From the NCBI GenBank assembly GCA_029262375.1, contig JAJCZM010000038.1, positions 62,001-126,000 of the forward strand: a DNA stretch of 64,000 nucleotides. Direction: 5' to 3'. A program made the position numbers and the translations under genes. Position 1 is the stretch's first letter. Each line of letters opens with the position of its first letter. The DNA comes from Deltaproteobacteria bacterium (lineage in GTDB: Bacteria > Desulfobacterota > Binatia > UBA1149 > SPBQ01). This document shows, piece by piece, positions 43,398-51,754 of the stretch. The notes under the pieces were generated by a model. It did no database searches. It worked only from the letters and a program-made list of their open reading frames with translations, and was not told the DNA's origin.

Positions 43398-44147
43398 ATG
43401 CCGTCGCGATTCCTAGCCATGCGATTCCTAGCTATGCGTCTCCTAGCTATGCGTTTCCTATCCATACGCTCCGTGACCATACGCTGCGTGGCCCTCGCGC
43501 TCATACACTTGACGCTCGTCGTCGCACCGACGTCGGCGGCCGCAACCGACAAGCACGCTTCCTGCGACCTGCTGCCCGACCGCGAGCGCGCCAAGACGCT
43601 CGCCTGCCTCGTATCGCAGCGTGCTTCTCTGATGGACCAAATCGCACAGTTCAAGTCGGCGGCAAAGCGACCGATCTACGACGCCGATCGAGAAGCCATG
43701 GTATCGGCGCGCGTCGAGGCTTCGACCCCACACGCGCACCGCACGGCGGCGCTGCTATTCGTACAGATACAGATGGATCTGGCGAAGGTACTGCAGGCTG
43801 CGTGGATCGCCCAGAACAACGCGCCGCCTCCAACGACGTCGCTGGGAGCACTGCGCGAAAGACTCAACGAACTGGGAGACGCGATCACTTCGGAGCTCGT
43901 AAGACTCCGCACCAGCGGCGCCTGCCGGCCACCGGAGCTGGCAAAGGCCCTGGCCGACGCCCTCGCAACACTCGACGCGCCGGTCGAAGACACCACACGG
44001 CGGCGTTACGCGAACATGCTCGCATCAGCGGCATGCACCGATATCGACGGTTCAGACGGTGACAGTCAGGCTTGCGGGCTTGGCGGGCGTGGCAAAAGCC
44101 GTGAGCATGACCCACTTTGCACCATCACCCCGCGAACTGGAGACTAG
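43398..44147 (+). CDS. Exported chorismate mutase (AroQ gamma-like)
   Basis: This 249-residue protein has an unusual N-terminus made of tandem FLAMR/LLAMR repeats, followed by a hydrophobic segment (CVALALIHLTLVVAPTSAAA) that ends a signal peptide. The chorismate mutase helices follow: SQRASLMDQIAQFKSAAKRPIYDADREAMV (conserved Arg, Lys, Asp, Arg-Glu) and TAALLFVQIQMDLAKVLQAAWIAQN (Gln). Length and a second, Cys-containing helical half fit the secreted AroQ-gamma class. It converts chorismate to prephenate outside the cytoplasm. It lies five bp ahead of the M48 gene and 2.1 kb ahead of menG-F, whose pathway also starts from chorismate, but the compartments differ. Confidence 0.83.
   Translation: MPSRFLAMRFLAMRLLAMRFLSIRSVTIRCVALALIHLTLVVAPTSAAATDKHASCDLLPDRERAKTLACLVSQRASLMDQIAQFKSAAKRPIYDADREAMVSARVEASTPHAHRTAALLFVQIQMDLAKVLQAAWIAQNNAPPPTTSLGALRERLNELGDAITSELVRLRTSGACRPPELAKALADALATLDAPVEDTTRRRYANMLASAACTDIDGSDGDSQACGLGGRGKSREHDPLCTITPRTGD
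43412..43471 (+). repeat. 15-bp tandem repeat inside the chorismate mutase signal region
   Basis: Units CCTAGCCATGCGATT, CCTAGCTATGCGTCT, CCTAGCTATGCGTTT and CCTATCCATACGCTC stand head to tail. They are in frame, and each copy encodes a five-residue LAMRF-like unit. Copy number would change signal-peptide length by five residues without a frameshift. Confidence 0.85.
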
Positions 44148-44152
44148 CACCC

Positions 44153-45352
44153 ATGGACCCCATTTCACTGCGCTGCAGCGGCGACGACGAACTCATGAAC
44201 AGCCTGCTCGAGGACGAGCTCGTCAAACGCGTCATCGATCGACTCGACGATGAAAACGAGAAGAACCCGGCCAACGTTCGTCGCCGGCTGCTCGCGACCG
44301 CGCTCCGGCTGACGCCGCAGATGTCTCCGACCGTTCATCGCATTACGGAACATTGTCGTGAGCGACTGGGCATAAAGACGCCGCTGGAGACCTATGTCTA
44401 CGCCGGCTCCGACTTCAATGCTGCCTGCGTCAAACCCGAGGATGGCAGACTCTTCATGCTGCTATCGTCTTCCCTACTCGAAGCGTTCCCGGAGCCGGAG
44501 CTGTGTTTCGTGATTGGGCACGAACTGGGGCACCATCTCTTCGAGCATCATGACTTGCCGATCGCTGCGGTCTTTCAATCCGGTGAGGTTCCGTCACCGG
44601 GGTTGGTGCTTCGCCTCTTTTCCTGGTCGCGCTACGCAGAGATCTCGGCCGATCGGGCCGGTGCCTACTGCGCCGACAACTACGACGCCGTGGCATCGTC
44701 GCTCTTCCGGCTCGCATCGGGACTGCGCGGCAACCTCGTCACGATCGAGATCGACGCATTCGCTCAGCAAGCCGACGACATGCAGCTCAACGATGAAGAT
44801 CCCACGAAGCGTGCAAGCGAGAGCGAATGGTTCACGACGCATCCGTTCAGTCCTCTGCGCGTGAAGGCGCTGAAAGCGTTTTCGGCCTCTGAGCTGGCTG
44901 TCGAAGGGGGTTGTTCGGTCGATGAACTCGAGGCGCAGATCCAAACGCTCATGTCGCTCATGGAACCGAGCTATCTCGACGAAAAATCTGAAACCGCCGA
45001 GACGATGCGGCGATTGCTGCTGGCGGGATCAGTCGTTGTGGCCGCTGCGGACGGCGACATCGCCGAAAGCGAGATCGAGGTATTCGAGAGCTTCTTCGGG
45101 GAGCACTCGTTCACTGACAAACTCGACGTCGAGGAGCTCAAGAAAGTACTCCCCCGCCGTATTGAGGAAACCCGCGAAGCGGTCGCGTCGCCGAAGCGGG
45201 TGCAGGTGTTGCGTGACCTCTGCCTCGTCGCACGCGCCGATGGGCACAACAAACCTGCCGAGATCGACGTGCTCGAGGAGATCGCCAAAGGATTGGGCGT
45301 CGAGCGCCTCTTGATCACGCAGATGTTCGACGCGGATCTCTCTCCCGACTAG
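44153..45352 (+). CDS. M48-family metalloprotease fused to a TerB-like domain
   Basis: This protein of about 399 residues starts at the ATG at 44153, five bp after the chorismate mutase stop; an ATG at 44117 would overlap that gene. Residues about 60-255 carry the M48 zinc protease: VIGHELGHHLFEHH (His123, Glu, His) and the third ligand in RYAEISADRAGAYCAD. Residues about 280-399 are a TerB-like helical domain (AGSVVVAAADGDIAESEIEVFESFFG and LVARADGHNKPAEIDVLEEIA, both with the acidic patches of the tellurite-resistance TerB fold). No signal or membrane segments, so it is cytoplasmic. The combination suggests a regulated stress protease; targets unknown. Confidence 0.87.
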   Translation: MDPISLRCSGDDELMNSLLEDELVKRVIDRLDDENEKNPANVRRRLLATALRLTPQMSPTVHRITEHCRERLGIKTPLETYVYAGSDFNAACVKPEDGRLFMLLSSSLLEAFPEPELCFVIGHELGHHLFEHHDLPIAAVFQSGEVPSPGLVLRLFSWSRYAEISADRAGAYCADNYDAVASSLFRLASGLRGNLVTIEIDAFAQQADDMQLNDEDPTKRASESEWFTTHPFSPLRVKALKAFSASELAVEGGCSVDELEAQIQTLMSLMEPSYLDEKSETAETMRRLLLAGSVVVAAADGDIAESEIEVFESFFGEHSFTDKLDVEELKKVLPRRIEETREAVASPKRVQVLRDLCLVARADGHNKPAEIDVLEEIAKGLGVERLLITQMFDADLSPD

Positions 45353-45364
45353 ATCCCACAGCAA

Positions 45365-45402
45365 TTGAACCGTACGAGTAATTACTCTAATAGTCGTTAC
45401 TC
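45365..45402 (+). promoter_or_regulatory. Promoter of the merR-men unit with a palindromic operator in the spacer
   Basis: TTGAAC (45365-45370) and TAATAG (45388-45393) are 17 bp apart. The palindrome GAGTAATTACTC (45376-45387) fills the spacer and ends where the -10 begins. A further half-site GTTACTC lies at 45396-45402, directly before the ATG at 45403. The ATG is nine nt behind the -10, so the mRNA should start at or within a few bases of it; no ribosome-binding site fits between. Confidence 0.65.
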
Positions 45403-46221
45403 ATGAAGTGCGACGTAACGGAGTTCTCCACGCGGACCGACCTCACGGTCGATACCATTCGTTACTACCAGTCGATCGGCATCCTGCACGCACCCGTCAA
45501 AGAGGGACGCAGAGCCTTCTACGATCGCTCCCATCACGACCGCGTCGAGCGTATCAAAGCGTTGGCCGAACGGGGCTTCTCATTGAAGGCCATCCGCGCG
45601 GTGGTCGAATCGGGGAGCGACGAAACCAGTGATCGGCTCCTGCTTGGCGCGATCGAGCAGAGCGCCGCGTCCTCGCGCTACAGCACTACCGAACTGGCGA
45701 GTGAACTGGGCGTACCCAAATCTCTGCTCAGCGCCGTCGAGAAAGCCGGCCTGGCCGAGCCCGCACCCGGGGTAGACAAAACTCGCCGCTATACGAGTTC
45801 CGACCTCCGCGTCGCCGCCGGCGCAGCGAAGCTCATCGGATTCGGCTTCCCATTCACGAAACTGCTCAGACTCGCGGTGAGACACGACCGCGCGATGCGC
45901 GCGACCGTCGATGACGCCATAGACCTGTTCGATGCGCACGTTCGCAAAGCGGGCGACAACAACGAAGATCCACAGGCAGTGGCCGCGGCGTTCAACGAGT
46001 TGCTGCCGGTCGTCAGCGCACTGGTGGCGCATCACTTCGAACGCGTGCTCATCAATCGGGCGCTCAAGCGACTCAAAAAGAGCGGACAACGACGCGCCTT
46101 CAAAGCCGCGCTGGAAGCCACCTCGACACGCGGCAAGCGAGCACGCGCATCGGCGACTAGAGAAACACCATCGGTGAGCAGAGCGAACAGCACAGAAAAA
46201 GCGAGCGAAAACCGCGGATAG
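45403..46221 (+). CDS. MerR-family transcriptional regulator
   Basis: This 272-residue protein begins with a MerR winged HTH (LTVDTIRYYQSIGILHAPVKEGRRAFYDRSHHDRVERI), then a helix pair (LAERGFSLKAIRAVV). Residues about 95-145 form a second HTH-like region (STTELASELGVPKSLLSAVEKAGLAEP) followed by KTRRYTSSDLRVA, so two MerR-type modules appear fused. The C-terminal half is helical and ends in a basic tail. There is no Cys or metal-binding loop of the classical kind. It is 15 bp ahead of menG and probably first gene of the menaquinone operon. The palindrome in its own promoter suggests autoregulation. The effector is unknown. Confidence 0.88.
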   Translation: MKCDVTEFSTRTDLTVDTIRYYQSIGILHAPVKEGRRAFYDRSHHDRVERIKALAERGFSLKAIRAVVESGSDETSDRLLLGAIEQSAASSRYSTTELASELGVPKSLLSAVEKAGLAEPAPGVDKTRRYTSSDLRVAAGAAKLIGFGFPFTKLLRLAVRHDRAMRATVDDAIDLFDAHVRKAGDNNEDPQAVAAAFNELLPVVSALVAHHFERVLINRALKRLKKSGQRRAFKAALEATSTRGKRARASATRETPSVSRANSTEKASENRG

Positions 46222-46236
46222 TTCGGGGACCAATAG

Positions 46237-46941
46237 ATGCTTCCGACCAGCAATCGAAAACAGCAATACGTCGAGCGCATGTTCGACGATATCGCGCCGC
46301 GCTACGACTTCATGAACCGCCTGATGACGTTCGGCATTGATCGATCGTGGCGCAAGGCGACCATCGCGGCCGCCGGCCTCGATCGCGACAGTGTCGTCGC
46401 CGATATCGGATGCGGCAGCGGCGACCTGTGCGCCGACGCCGCGGCCGTCGGCTCCACGGTAATCGGCATCGACCCGTCGCGCGGAATGCTGCAACTGGCG
46501 CGGCGTCGCGTACCCAGCGCCCACCTATTGCGAACCGTCGGCGAGGCGCTGCCGCTAGGCGACGGCACATGCACTGCGGTCGTCAGCGGCTTCGCGCTGA
46601 GAAACTGGTCCTCGGTGCCGGCGGTCATCCGTGAGATCGCGCGCGTACTTGCCCCCGGCGGCCGTGTTGCGATCCTCGAGATAGACGTACCCGATCGCGC
46701 GCCGCTGCGCATGGGGTTCAACCTGTACTTCGGGCGGATCGTACCGATGCTCGGAAGCGTCCTCTCGAGCGCGAACGCGTATCAATATCTCGCGGATTCG
46801 CTCGAGTACCTGCCTTCGGACGAAGCACTGCACGCAATGCTCGGCGAAAGCGGATTCAAAGACATCCTCAAAACACGACTAACAGGCGGAATAGCCCAAT
46901 TGATCACCGCCACGCGGAGCGAGCAGACCAGCGATGTCTAG
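46237..46941 (+). CDS. menG: Demethylmenaquinone methyltransferase
   Basis: This is a 234-residue class I SAM methyltransferase (UbiE/MenG). It shows RMFDDIAPRYDFMNRLMTFGID at the start, the SAM motif VADIGCGSGDL, and GEALPLGDGTCTAVVSGFALRNW; ending is FKDILKTRLTGGIAQLIT. It carries out the last step, methylation of demethylmenaquinone. The leader ggggaccaatagATG is nearly the same as that of menB. Its end overlaps menF by 8 bp. First structural gene of the men operon, behind the MerR gene. Confidence 0.95.
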   Translation: MLPTSNRKQQYVERMFDDIAPRYDFMNRLMTFGIDRSWRKATIAAAGLDRDSVVADIGCGSGDLCADAAAVGSTVIGIDPSRGMLQLARRRVPSAHLLRTVGEALPLGDGTCTAVVSGFALRNWSSVPAVIREIARVLAPGGRVAILEIDVPDRAPLRMGFNLYFGRIVPMLGSVLSSANAYQYLADSLEYLPSDEALHAMLGESGFKDILKTRLTGGIAQLITATRSEQTSDV

Positions 46942-48253
46942 CGCGAGCAGACCGAGAACCCCGAAGTCACCGATCATCCCGCTGCAGGTTCGAATGATCG
47001 GAACCGAAATCGACATGCTGTCGATCATGCGCGAGCACGTTGACAAGCCACTCGTCTATTGGGAGCACCCCGACGGCGGCGAGGCCATGCTCGGAATCGG
47101 AGAGGCCGTTCGCATCGAAACGAGTGGCCCCGGACGACTGCACGAGGCGGCGACCGCCGTGCGCGACGTCCTCGACCGACTGGATCTCGACGGCGACACC
47201 GACGGTGCCCCTGCTCCTATGCTACTCGGCGGATTTGCTTTCGGCGACACGATCACCGGACACGCATGGAGAGAATTCACGCCCTGCCGCTTCGTACTGG
47301 CCGAAACGACCTACCTGTTCCGACTCGGCCGCGCATGGCGTTTCGAGACGGCCTACCACGAAGCATTCGAGTCCGGCGAGAATATCGCCGGAACCGGTCC
47401 GGAAGCTGAACCGCCCCACGAACCTGCGGAGGAAAGCGACGGCAACTGGGACTCACGCGTGCGTCGCGTGCTGGCGCGTATCGACGCCGGAGATCTCGAC
47501 AAGATCGTACTGTCGCGCTCGGTCGCGCACAAAGACCCCGACTTCGATCTACTCGCTGCACTCGACCGGCTACGCCGGAACCGTACGAGTTGCGCCACGT
47601 TTTGCGTCAAACCTCGCGACACTGCGTTCTTCGGATCGACCCCCGAGATGCTGCTGCACACCGAGGGAAATCAACTCAAGACACAGGCACTGGCGGGGAC
47701 GATCGCACACGGAAAAGACCCAGCAGACGAACGCGAGCGCATGAGTATGCTCAGAACCTCGGCGAAGGATCGTCGCGAGCATCAAGCCGTCGTCGGCTTC
47801 CTGAAGAACACACTCGAGGGAATCTGCACGGTAATGATCACCGACCCCGAGCCGGCCGTCGTTCGCTACCCCGAGGCGATGCATCTGCGCACTCGCATTC
47901 ATTCGCGCCTGCGTTCGCCGGCCGAGCCGCTCGAACTCGCAGCGCTGATCCACCCGACACCGGCAGTGTGTGGCGTACCTCAAGAACGCGCCTCACAGCT
48001 ACTCGCCGACGAAGAATCGGCGCGCGGTTGGTACACCGGAGCGGTCGGATGGATCGATGCGAACGGCACGTCGTCGCTGAGCGTGGCGTTACGCTCCGCG
48101 CTGCTCTGCGACGGTGAAGTCATCATGTGGGCCGGTGCCGGCATCGTAGCGGGGTCCGACCCGGCGGCGGAACGCGAAGAGGTCGAACTCAAACTCAACG
48201 CCGTCCGCACACATCTGACGGCTGCAGGCGAAGCGGAGCGCAACGAAGCTTGA
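46934..48253 (+). CDS. menF: Isochorismate synthase
   Basis: This 439-residue chorismate-utilising enzyme converts chorismate to isochorismate, the first step of the pathway. Family features are LLGGFAFGD, DKIVLSRSV, FFGSTPEMLLHTEGNQLKTQALAGTIAHG and IHPTPAVCGVPQERA, with the C-terminal TGAVGWIDANG and WAGAGIVAGSDPAAE magnesium-site helix. The start ATG lies in the end of menG (8-bp overlap). The stop overlaps the TTG start of menD. Confidence 0.95.
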   Translation: MSSASRPRTPKSPIIPLQVRMIGTEIDMLSIMREHVDKPLVYWEHPDGGEAMLGIGEAVRIETSGPGRLHEAATAVRDVLDRLDLDGDTDGAPAPMLLGGFAFGDTITGHAWREFTPCRFVLAETTYLFRLGRAWRFETAYHEAFESGENIAGTGPEAEPPHEPAEESDGNWDSRVRRVLARIDAGDLDKIVLSRSVAHKDPDFDLLAALDRLRRNRTSCATFCVKPRDTAFFGSTPEMLLHTEGNQLKTQALAGTIAHGKDPADERERMSMLRTSAKDRREHQAVVGFLKNTLEGICTVMITDPEPAVVRYPEAMHLRTRIHSRLRSPAEPLELAALIHPTPAVCGVPQERASQLLADEESARGWYTGAVGWIDANGTSSLSVALRSALLCDGEVIMWAGAGIVAGSDPAAEREEVELKLNAVRTHLTAAGEAERNEA

Positions 48254-50013
48254 GCACCGCCGAACACAACGTCCGCGCTGCAGGGACGCTGATCGATACG
48301 CTCGCACGCGCCGGGGTCCGGCATGTGTGCATGGCACCGGGGTCTCGATCTTCCCCGCTGGTTCTGGCCGCCGACCGCCATCGCGACATCTCGCTCCATA
48401 TGATCCTCGACGAGCGCTGCGCCGGTTACTTTGCACTAGGACTCGCAAAGGCCACGCGAACACCCGTCGTCGTAGGTTGCACATCCGGCACCGCGGCCCC
48501 CAATCTCGGACCCACGCTGGCCGAAGCGGCGATGGGCCATGTGCCGCTGATAGTACTCACTGCCGACAGACCGCCGGAACAAGTTGATGTTGGCGCCGCG
48601 CAAACGATTCGACAGTCCGGGCTGTTTTCGAACCACGCCGCATACAGCGTCGATGCACCGGTTCCCGACGAGTCTCTGGCGGTCGAAAAGACGTTCGCCA
48701 CTCTGGGTGCGCGGCTGTTCTCGATTGCCTCGACGCAACATGCCCCAGTGCACGCCAACCTCCCCTTTCGCGAGCCGCTGTGGGACGATCGTGTAGATCT
48801 GCTGCTCGCCGAAACGCGCACGACCACCGCCTCTCCCAGGCTTGCGCAGGCGCTGCCCATGCCCGGCCGCGGCGCCGTCACGGCGCTGGCGGCGCAATTC
48901 TCTCAGTGCACACGCGGCCTCATCGTTTCAGGCCCGGACGACAGCGGAGAAATCGACGCGCAGCTTGTCGCCGACTTCGCCGAAAAACTCGGCTGGCCGA
49001 TCCTCGCAGACGGCCTGAGCCCGCTTCGACCGCTGGCTGGCAAAAGCCCAGTCGTAATAGACACCCACGAGGTGCTCGCGCGTTGCCCGAGCGTGCGCAG
49101 CCGCATGCGACCGGATGCCGTAATTCGCATCGGCGGCGTACCGACGTCGAAGCTACTCGGTACGATGCTCGCCGAGTGGTCGAGCGACAGGCGATTTTCA
49201 ACGGCGACACCGGTTACACAGGTCGCACTGACGGCGCGAAACGACTGGCTCGACCCGCACAACGCGCTCACCGACATACTTCGCGGTGATCCCAACGAAA
49301 GTGTGCGCTTGCTCTACGATCTATTGCCGACGAGCACGTCGCCGAACTGGCTCGATCTCTGGACGCAGCTCTCATCACGCGCACGCGCGGTGCTCGACGA
49401 GGCATGTTCGTCGCAGCGTTTCGAGGGTGCGGTTGCACACGCCGTGGCCTGCACGCTCAAGGCTGGGGATCACTTCGTCGTCGGCAACAGTATGCCGGTA
49501 CGCGAACTCGATGTGTTCGTCAGTCGCCTCGTGCCCGGCGTGCGCACGCATGCGAACCGCGGTGCGAACGGCATCGACGGCGTCACATCGACGGCACTCG
49601 GCATCGCGACGGCTTCCAACGCACGAACTGTCGCGTTGATCGGCGACCTCAGCTTCTTACACGATGTCGGTGCACTTCAGATCGCCAACCGCAGCGATGT
49701 CGATCTCACCATCGTCGTCCCAAACAACGACGGCGGAGGGATCTTTACATTCCTGCAGAAGCCCGAGCACGGTTTCGAAGCGCTTTTCGCGACACCGCAC
49801 GGCCTGGACTTGGAAGCGATCGTTCGCGCGCATGGGATCGCCTATGTCCACGCGGCCAAGATCGACGACGTTGCCAATTCCCTCGCCCAAGGCGGCCGTG
49901 GCGTGCGTGTCATAGAAATCCGCACGAACCGAGAAGACAACGCGCGTATCCGTACCGAGACACTCGATGCAGCGGCAGCAGCCGTCGAAGCGCGAGCGGA
50001 GGCAGCAGCGTGA
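48250..50013 (+). CDS. menD: 2-succinyl-5-enolpyruvyl-6-hydroxy-3-cyclohexene-1-carboxylate synthase
   Basis: This thiamine-diphosphate enzyme adds the succinic semialdehyde unit from 2-oxoglutarate to isochorismate. I start at TTG 48250, which overlaps the menF stop (TTGA) and yields about 587 residues beginning STAEHNVRAAGTLID, the family's N-terminus; longer ATG starts would lie inside menF. Motifs: APGSRSSPLVLA, DERCAGYFALG (ThDP Glu), GNSMPVRELD, and NNDGGGIFTFL of the ThDP-Mg site. It overlaps menH by 4 bp. Confidence 0.96.
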   Translation: MSTAEHNVRAAGTLIDTLARAGVRHVCMAPGSRSSPLVLAADRHRDISLHMILDERCAGYFALGLAKATRTPVVVGCTSGTAAPNLGPTLAEAAMGHVPLIVLTADRPPEQVDVGAAQTIRQSGLFSNHAAYSVDAPVPDESLAVEKTFATLGARLFSIASTQHAPVHANLPFREPLWDDRVDLLLAETRTTTASPRLAQALPMPGRGAVTALAAQFSQCTRGLIVSGPDDSGEIDAQLVADFAEKLGWPILADGLSPLRPLAGKSPVVIDTHEVLARCPSVRSRMRPDAVIRIGGVPTSKLLGTMLAEWSSDRRFSTATPVTQVALTARNDWLDPHNALTDILRGDPNESVRLLYDLLPTSTSPNWLDLWTQLSSRARAVLDEACSSQRFEGAVAHAVACTLKAGDHFVVGNSMPVRELDVFVSRLVPGVRTHANRGANGIDGVTSTALGIATASNARTVALIGDLSFLHDVGALQIANRSDVDLTIVVPNNDGGGIFTFLQKPEHGFEALFATPHGLDLEAIVRAHGIAYVHAAKIDDVANSLAQGGRGVRVIEIRTNREDNARIRTETLDAAAAAVEARAEAAA

Positions 50014-50915
50014 ACGACGGGACGGTCGTGCACACCGTCGAGCGAAGCGCCGGAACGCTCGCCTACCGTCGGTGGGGCGCGGCAACGCTTGAGAGTGAAA
50101 TGCCGGCACTGCTGTTACTTCATGGCTTTACCGGCTCCTCGGCGTCCTGGTGTGACATTGCGCCAGTGCTCGCGGCCAATCGTCCCGTGTACGCGTTCGA
50201 CCTCCCCGGGCACGGACTCACCGATCTCGGCACCGGCCGGCAACCGGCCGACATGTCACTGTTCGCCCGTGCGCTCGAAGACACGCTCGTGTCACTAGAG
50301 ATAGACGCCTTCGATTTGCTCGGTTACTCGCTGGGCGGAAGAACGGCTCTTTACTTTGCAATCACCACTTCGCTAAAGCCCCGCCGTTTGATTCTCGAGA
50401 GCGCGTGTCCCGGGCTTCCCGACGAAGAGTCGCGGCGACGGCGCCGCGAACACGACGAGGAACTCGCACGTATGGCGTGTGATGACGGGATCGACGCATT
50501 CGTCAAACACTGGGAACAGATGCCGATACTAGCGGCACCTGCCTGCGGTCCGTCGCGGCCCGCGCAGGTCACGAATCGCCTGCGCACATCACGACTGGCA
50601 TGTCGCCCGGACGGACTCGCGATGAGTCTTCGCGGTATGGGCACCGGCGCACAGCCCTGGCTCGGAGATCGACTCGCAGACGCAGACTGCCCCAGCCTGC
50701 TCATTGCGGGCGAAGCAGACGAAAAGTTTACGCGCATCGCGCGTGACATGAGCACGGCGCTCCCCAACGCGCGCGTCGAGATCGTTGCGAACGCAGGCCA
50801 CAGCGTGCACCTCGACGCCCCGACCAATTACGCGAGCCTGATCAAATCGTTCCTGACGACCCCCAACGAAGGGCGATCGATCGCGCCAAAGACTGACAGA
50901 GCGACCAACGGATAG
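50010..50915 (+). CDS. menH: 2-succinyl-6-hydroxy-2,4-cyclohexadiene-1-carboxylate synthase (alpha/beta hydrolase)
   Basis: This protein of 301 residues starts at GTG 50010, in GTGA overlap with menD. It is an alpha/beta hydrolase: LLHGFTGSSASW (oxyanion turn), the elbow LLGYSLGGRTA with the nucleophile Ser, LIAGEADEKF (Asp) and VANAGHSVHLDAP (His). MenH eliminates pyruvate from the MenD product. RLILESACPGL is a usual MenH block. The position directly behind menD supports the assignment. Confidence 0.92.
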   Translation: MNDGTVVHTVERSAGTLAYRRWGAATLESEMPALLLLHGFTGSSASWCDIAPVLAANRPVYAFDLPGHGLTDLGTGRQPADMSLFARALEDTLVSLEIDAFDLLGYSLGGRTALYFAITTSLKPRRLILESACPGLPDEESRRRRREHDEELARMACDDGIDAFVKHWEQMPILAAPACGPSRPAQVTNRLRTSRLACRPDGLAMSLRGMGTGAQPWLGDRLADADCPSLLIAGEADEKFTRIARDMSTALPNARVEIVANAGHSVHLDAPTNYASLIKSFLTTPNEGRSIAPKTDRATNG

Positions 50916-50929
50916 ATGAGGACCAATAA

Positions 50930-51748
50930 ATGAGCATCGACTGGAAAACCGCCCACGAGTACGAGGACATTCGCTACGAGAAGGCCGACGGCATCGCGAA
51001 GGTCACCATCGACCGCCCGCAGAAACGCAACGCGTTTCGCCCACAGACGATCATAGAGTTGATCGATGCGTTCTCGCGGATCCGTGAAGACCAAGAAGTG
51101 GGCGTCGCGGTACTGACCGGCGAGGGCGACAAGGCATTTTGCAGCGGCGGCGACCAAATGGTGCGCGGCGATCAGGGATACGTAGGCGGCGACGGCATTC
51201 CGCGTCTGAACGTACTCGATTTGCAGAAGCTGATTCGCAGCCTACCGAAGCCCGTCATCGCGCAGGTGGCGGGCTACGCGATCGGCGGCGGACACGTATT
51301 GCATCTGGTTTGCGACATCACGATCGCAGCCGACAACGCGGTCTTCGGGCAGACCGGCCCGAAGGTCGGCAGCTTCGACGGCGGATTCGGTGCGAGCTAC
51401 ATGGCGCGCGTCGTCGGACAAAAAAAGGCGCGAGAGATTTGGTATCTCTGCAAGCAGTACAGCGCAGCGGAAGCGCTCGACATGGGACTGGTCAACACCG
51501 TCGTTCCGCTTGCCGATCTCGAGGCGACCACGGTCGAGTGGTGTACACGCATTCTCGAGCACAGCCCGATGGCGCTGCGCTGCTTGAAAGCATCGTTTAA
51601 CGCCGAGCTCGACGGTCAGGCCGGAATCCAAGAACTCGCGGGCAATGCTACGTTGCTCTTCTATATGAGCGAGGAAGCTCAAGAGGGTCGAGACGCGTTC
51701 AAAGAGAAGCGCAAGCCCGACTTCTCGCGATTCCCGCGCGTGCCCTGA
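50930..51748 (+). CDS. menB: 1,4-dihydroxy-2-naphthoyl-CoA synthase
   Basis: This 272-residue crotonase-fold enzyme cyclises o-succinylbenzoyl-CoA. It has nearly all E. coli MenB motifs: [60 protein letters not shown], and [12 protein letters not shown]; the C-terminus ends with FSRFPRVP, as in the family. Its leader (gaggaccaataaATG) mirrors that of menG. It is 14 bp after menH and 6 bp before menA. Confidence 0.97.
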   Translation: MSIDWKTAHEYEDIRYEKADGIAKVTIDRPQKRNAFRPQTIIELIDAFSRIREDQEVGVAVLTGEGDKAFCSGGDQMVRGDQGYVGGDGIPRLNVLDLQKLIRSLPKPVIAQVAGYAIGGGHVLHLVCDITIAADNAVFGQTGPKVGSFDGGFGASYMARVVGQKKAREIWYLCKQYSAAEALDMGLVNTVVPLADLEATTVEWCTRILEHSPMALRCLKASFNAELDGQAGIQELAGNATLLFYMSEEAQEGRDAFKEKRKPDFSRFPRVP

Positions 51749-51754
51749 TTCGCA

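Noticed and set aside
45580..46524. 314-codon minus-strand frame over merR and menG
   Set aside because: Antisense to two well-supported genes, and its translation resembles no family.
48127..48249. N-terminal extension of MenD inside menF
   Set aside because: The extra residues are the wrong-frame reading of menF. The TTG in the stop overlap gives the family N-terminus.
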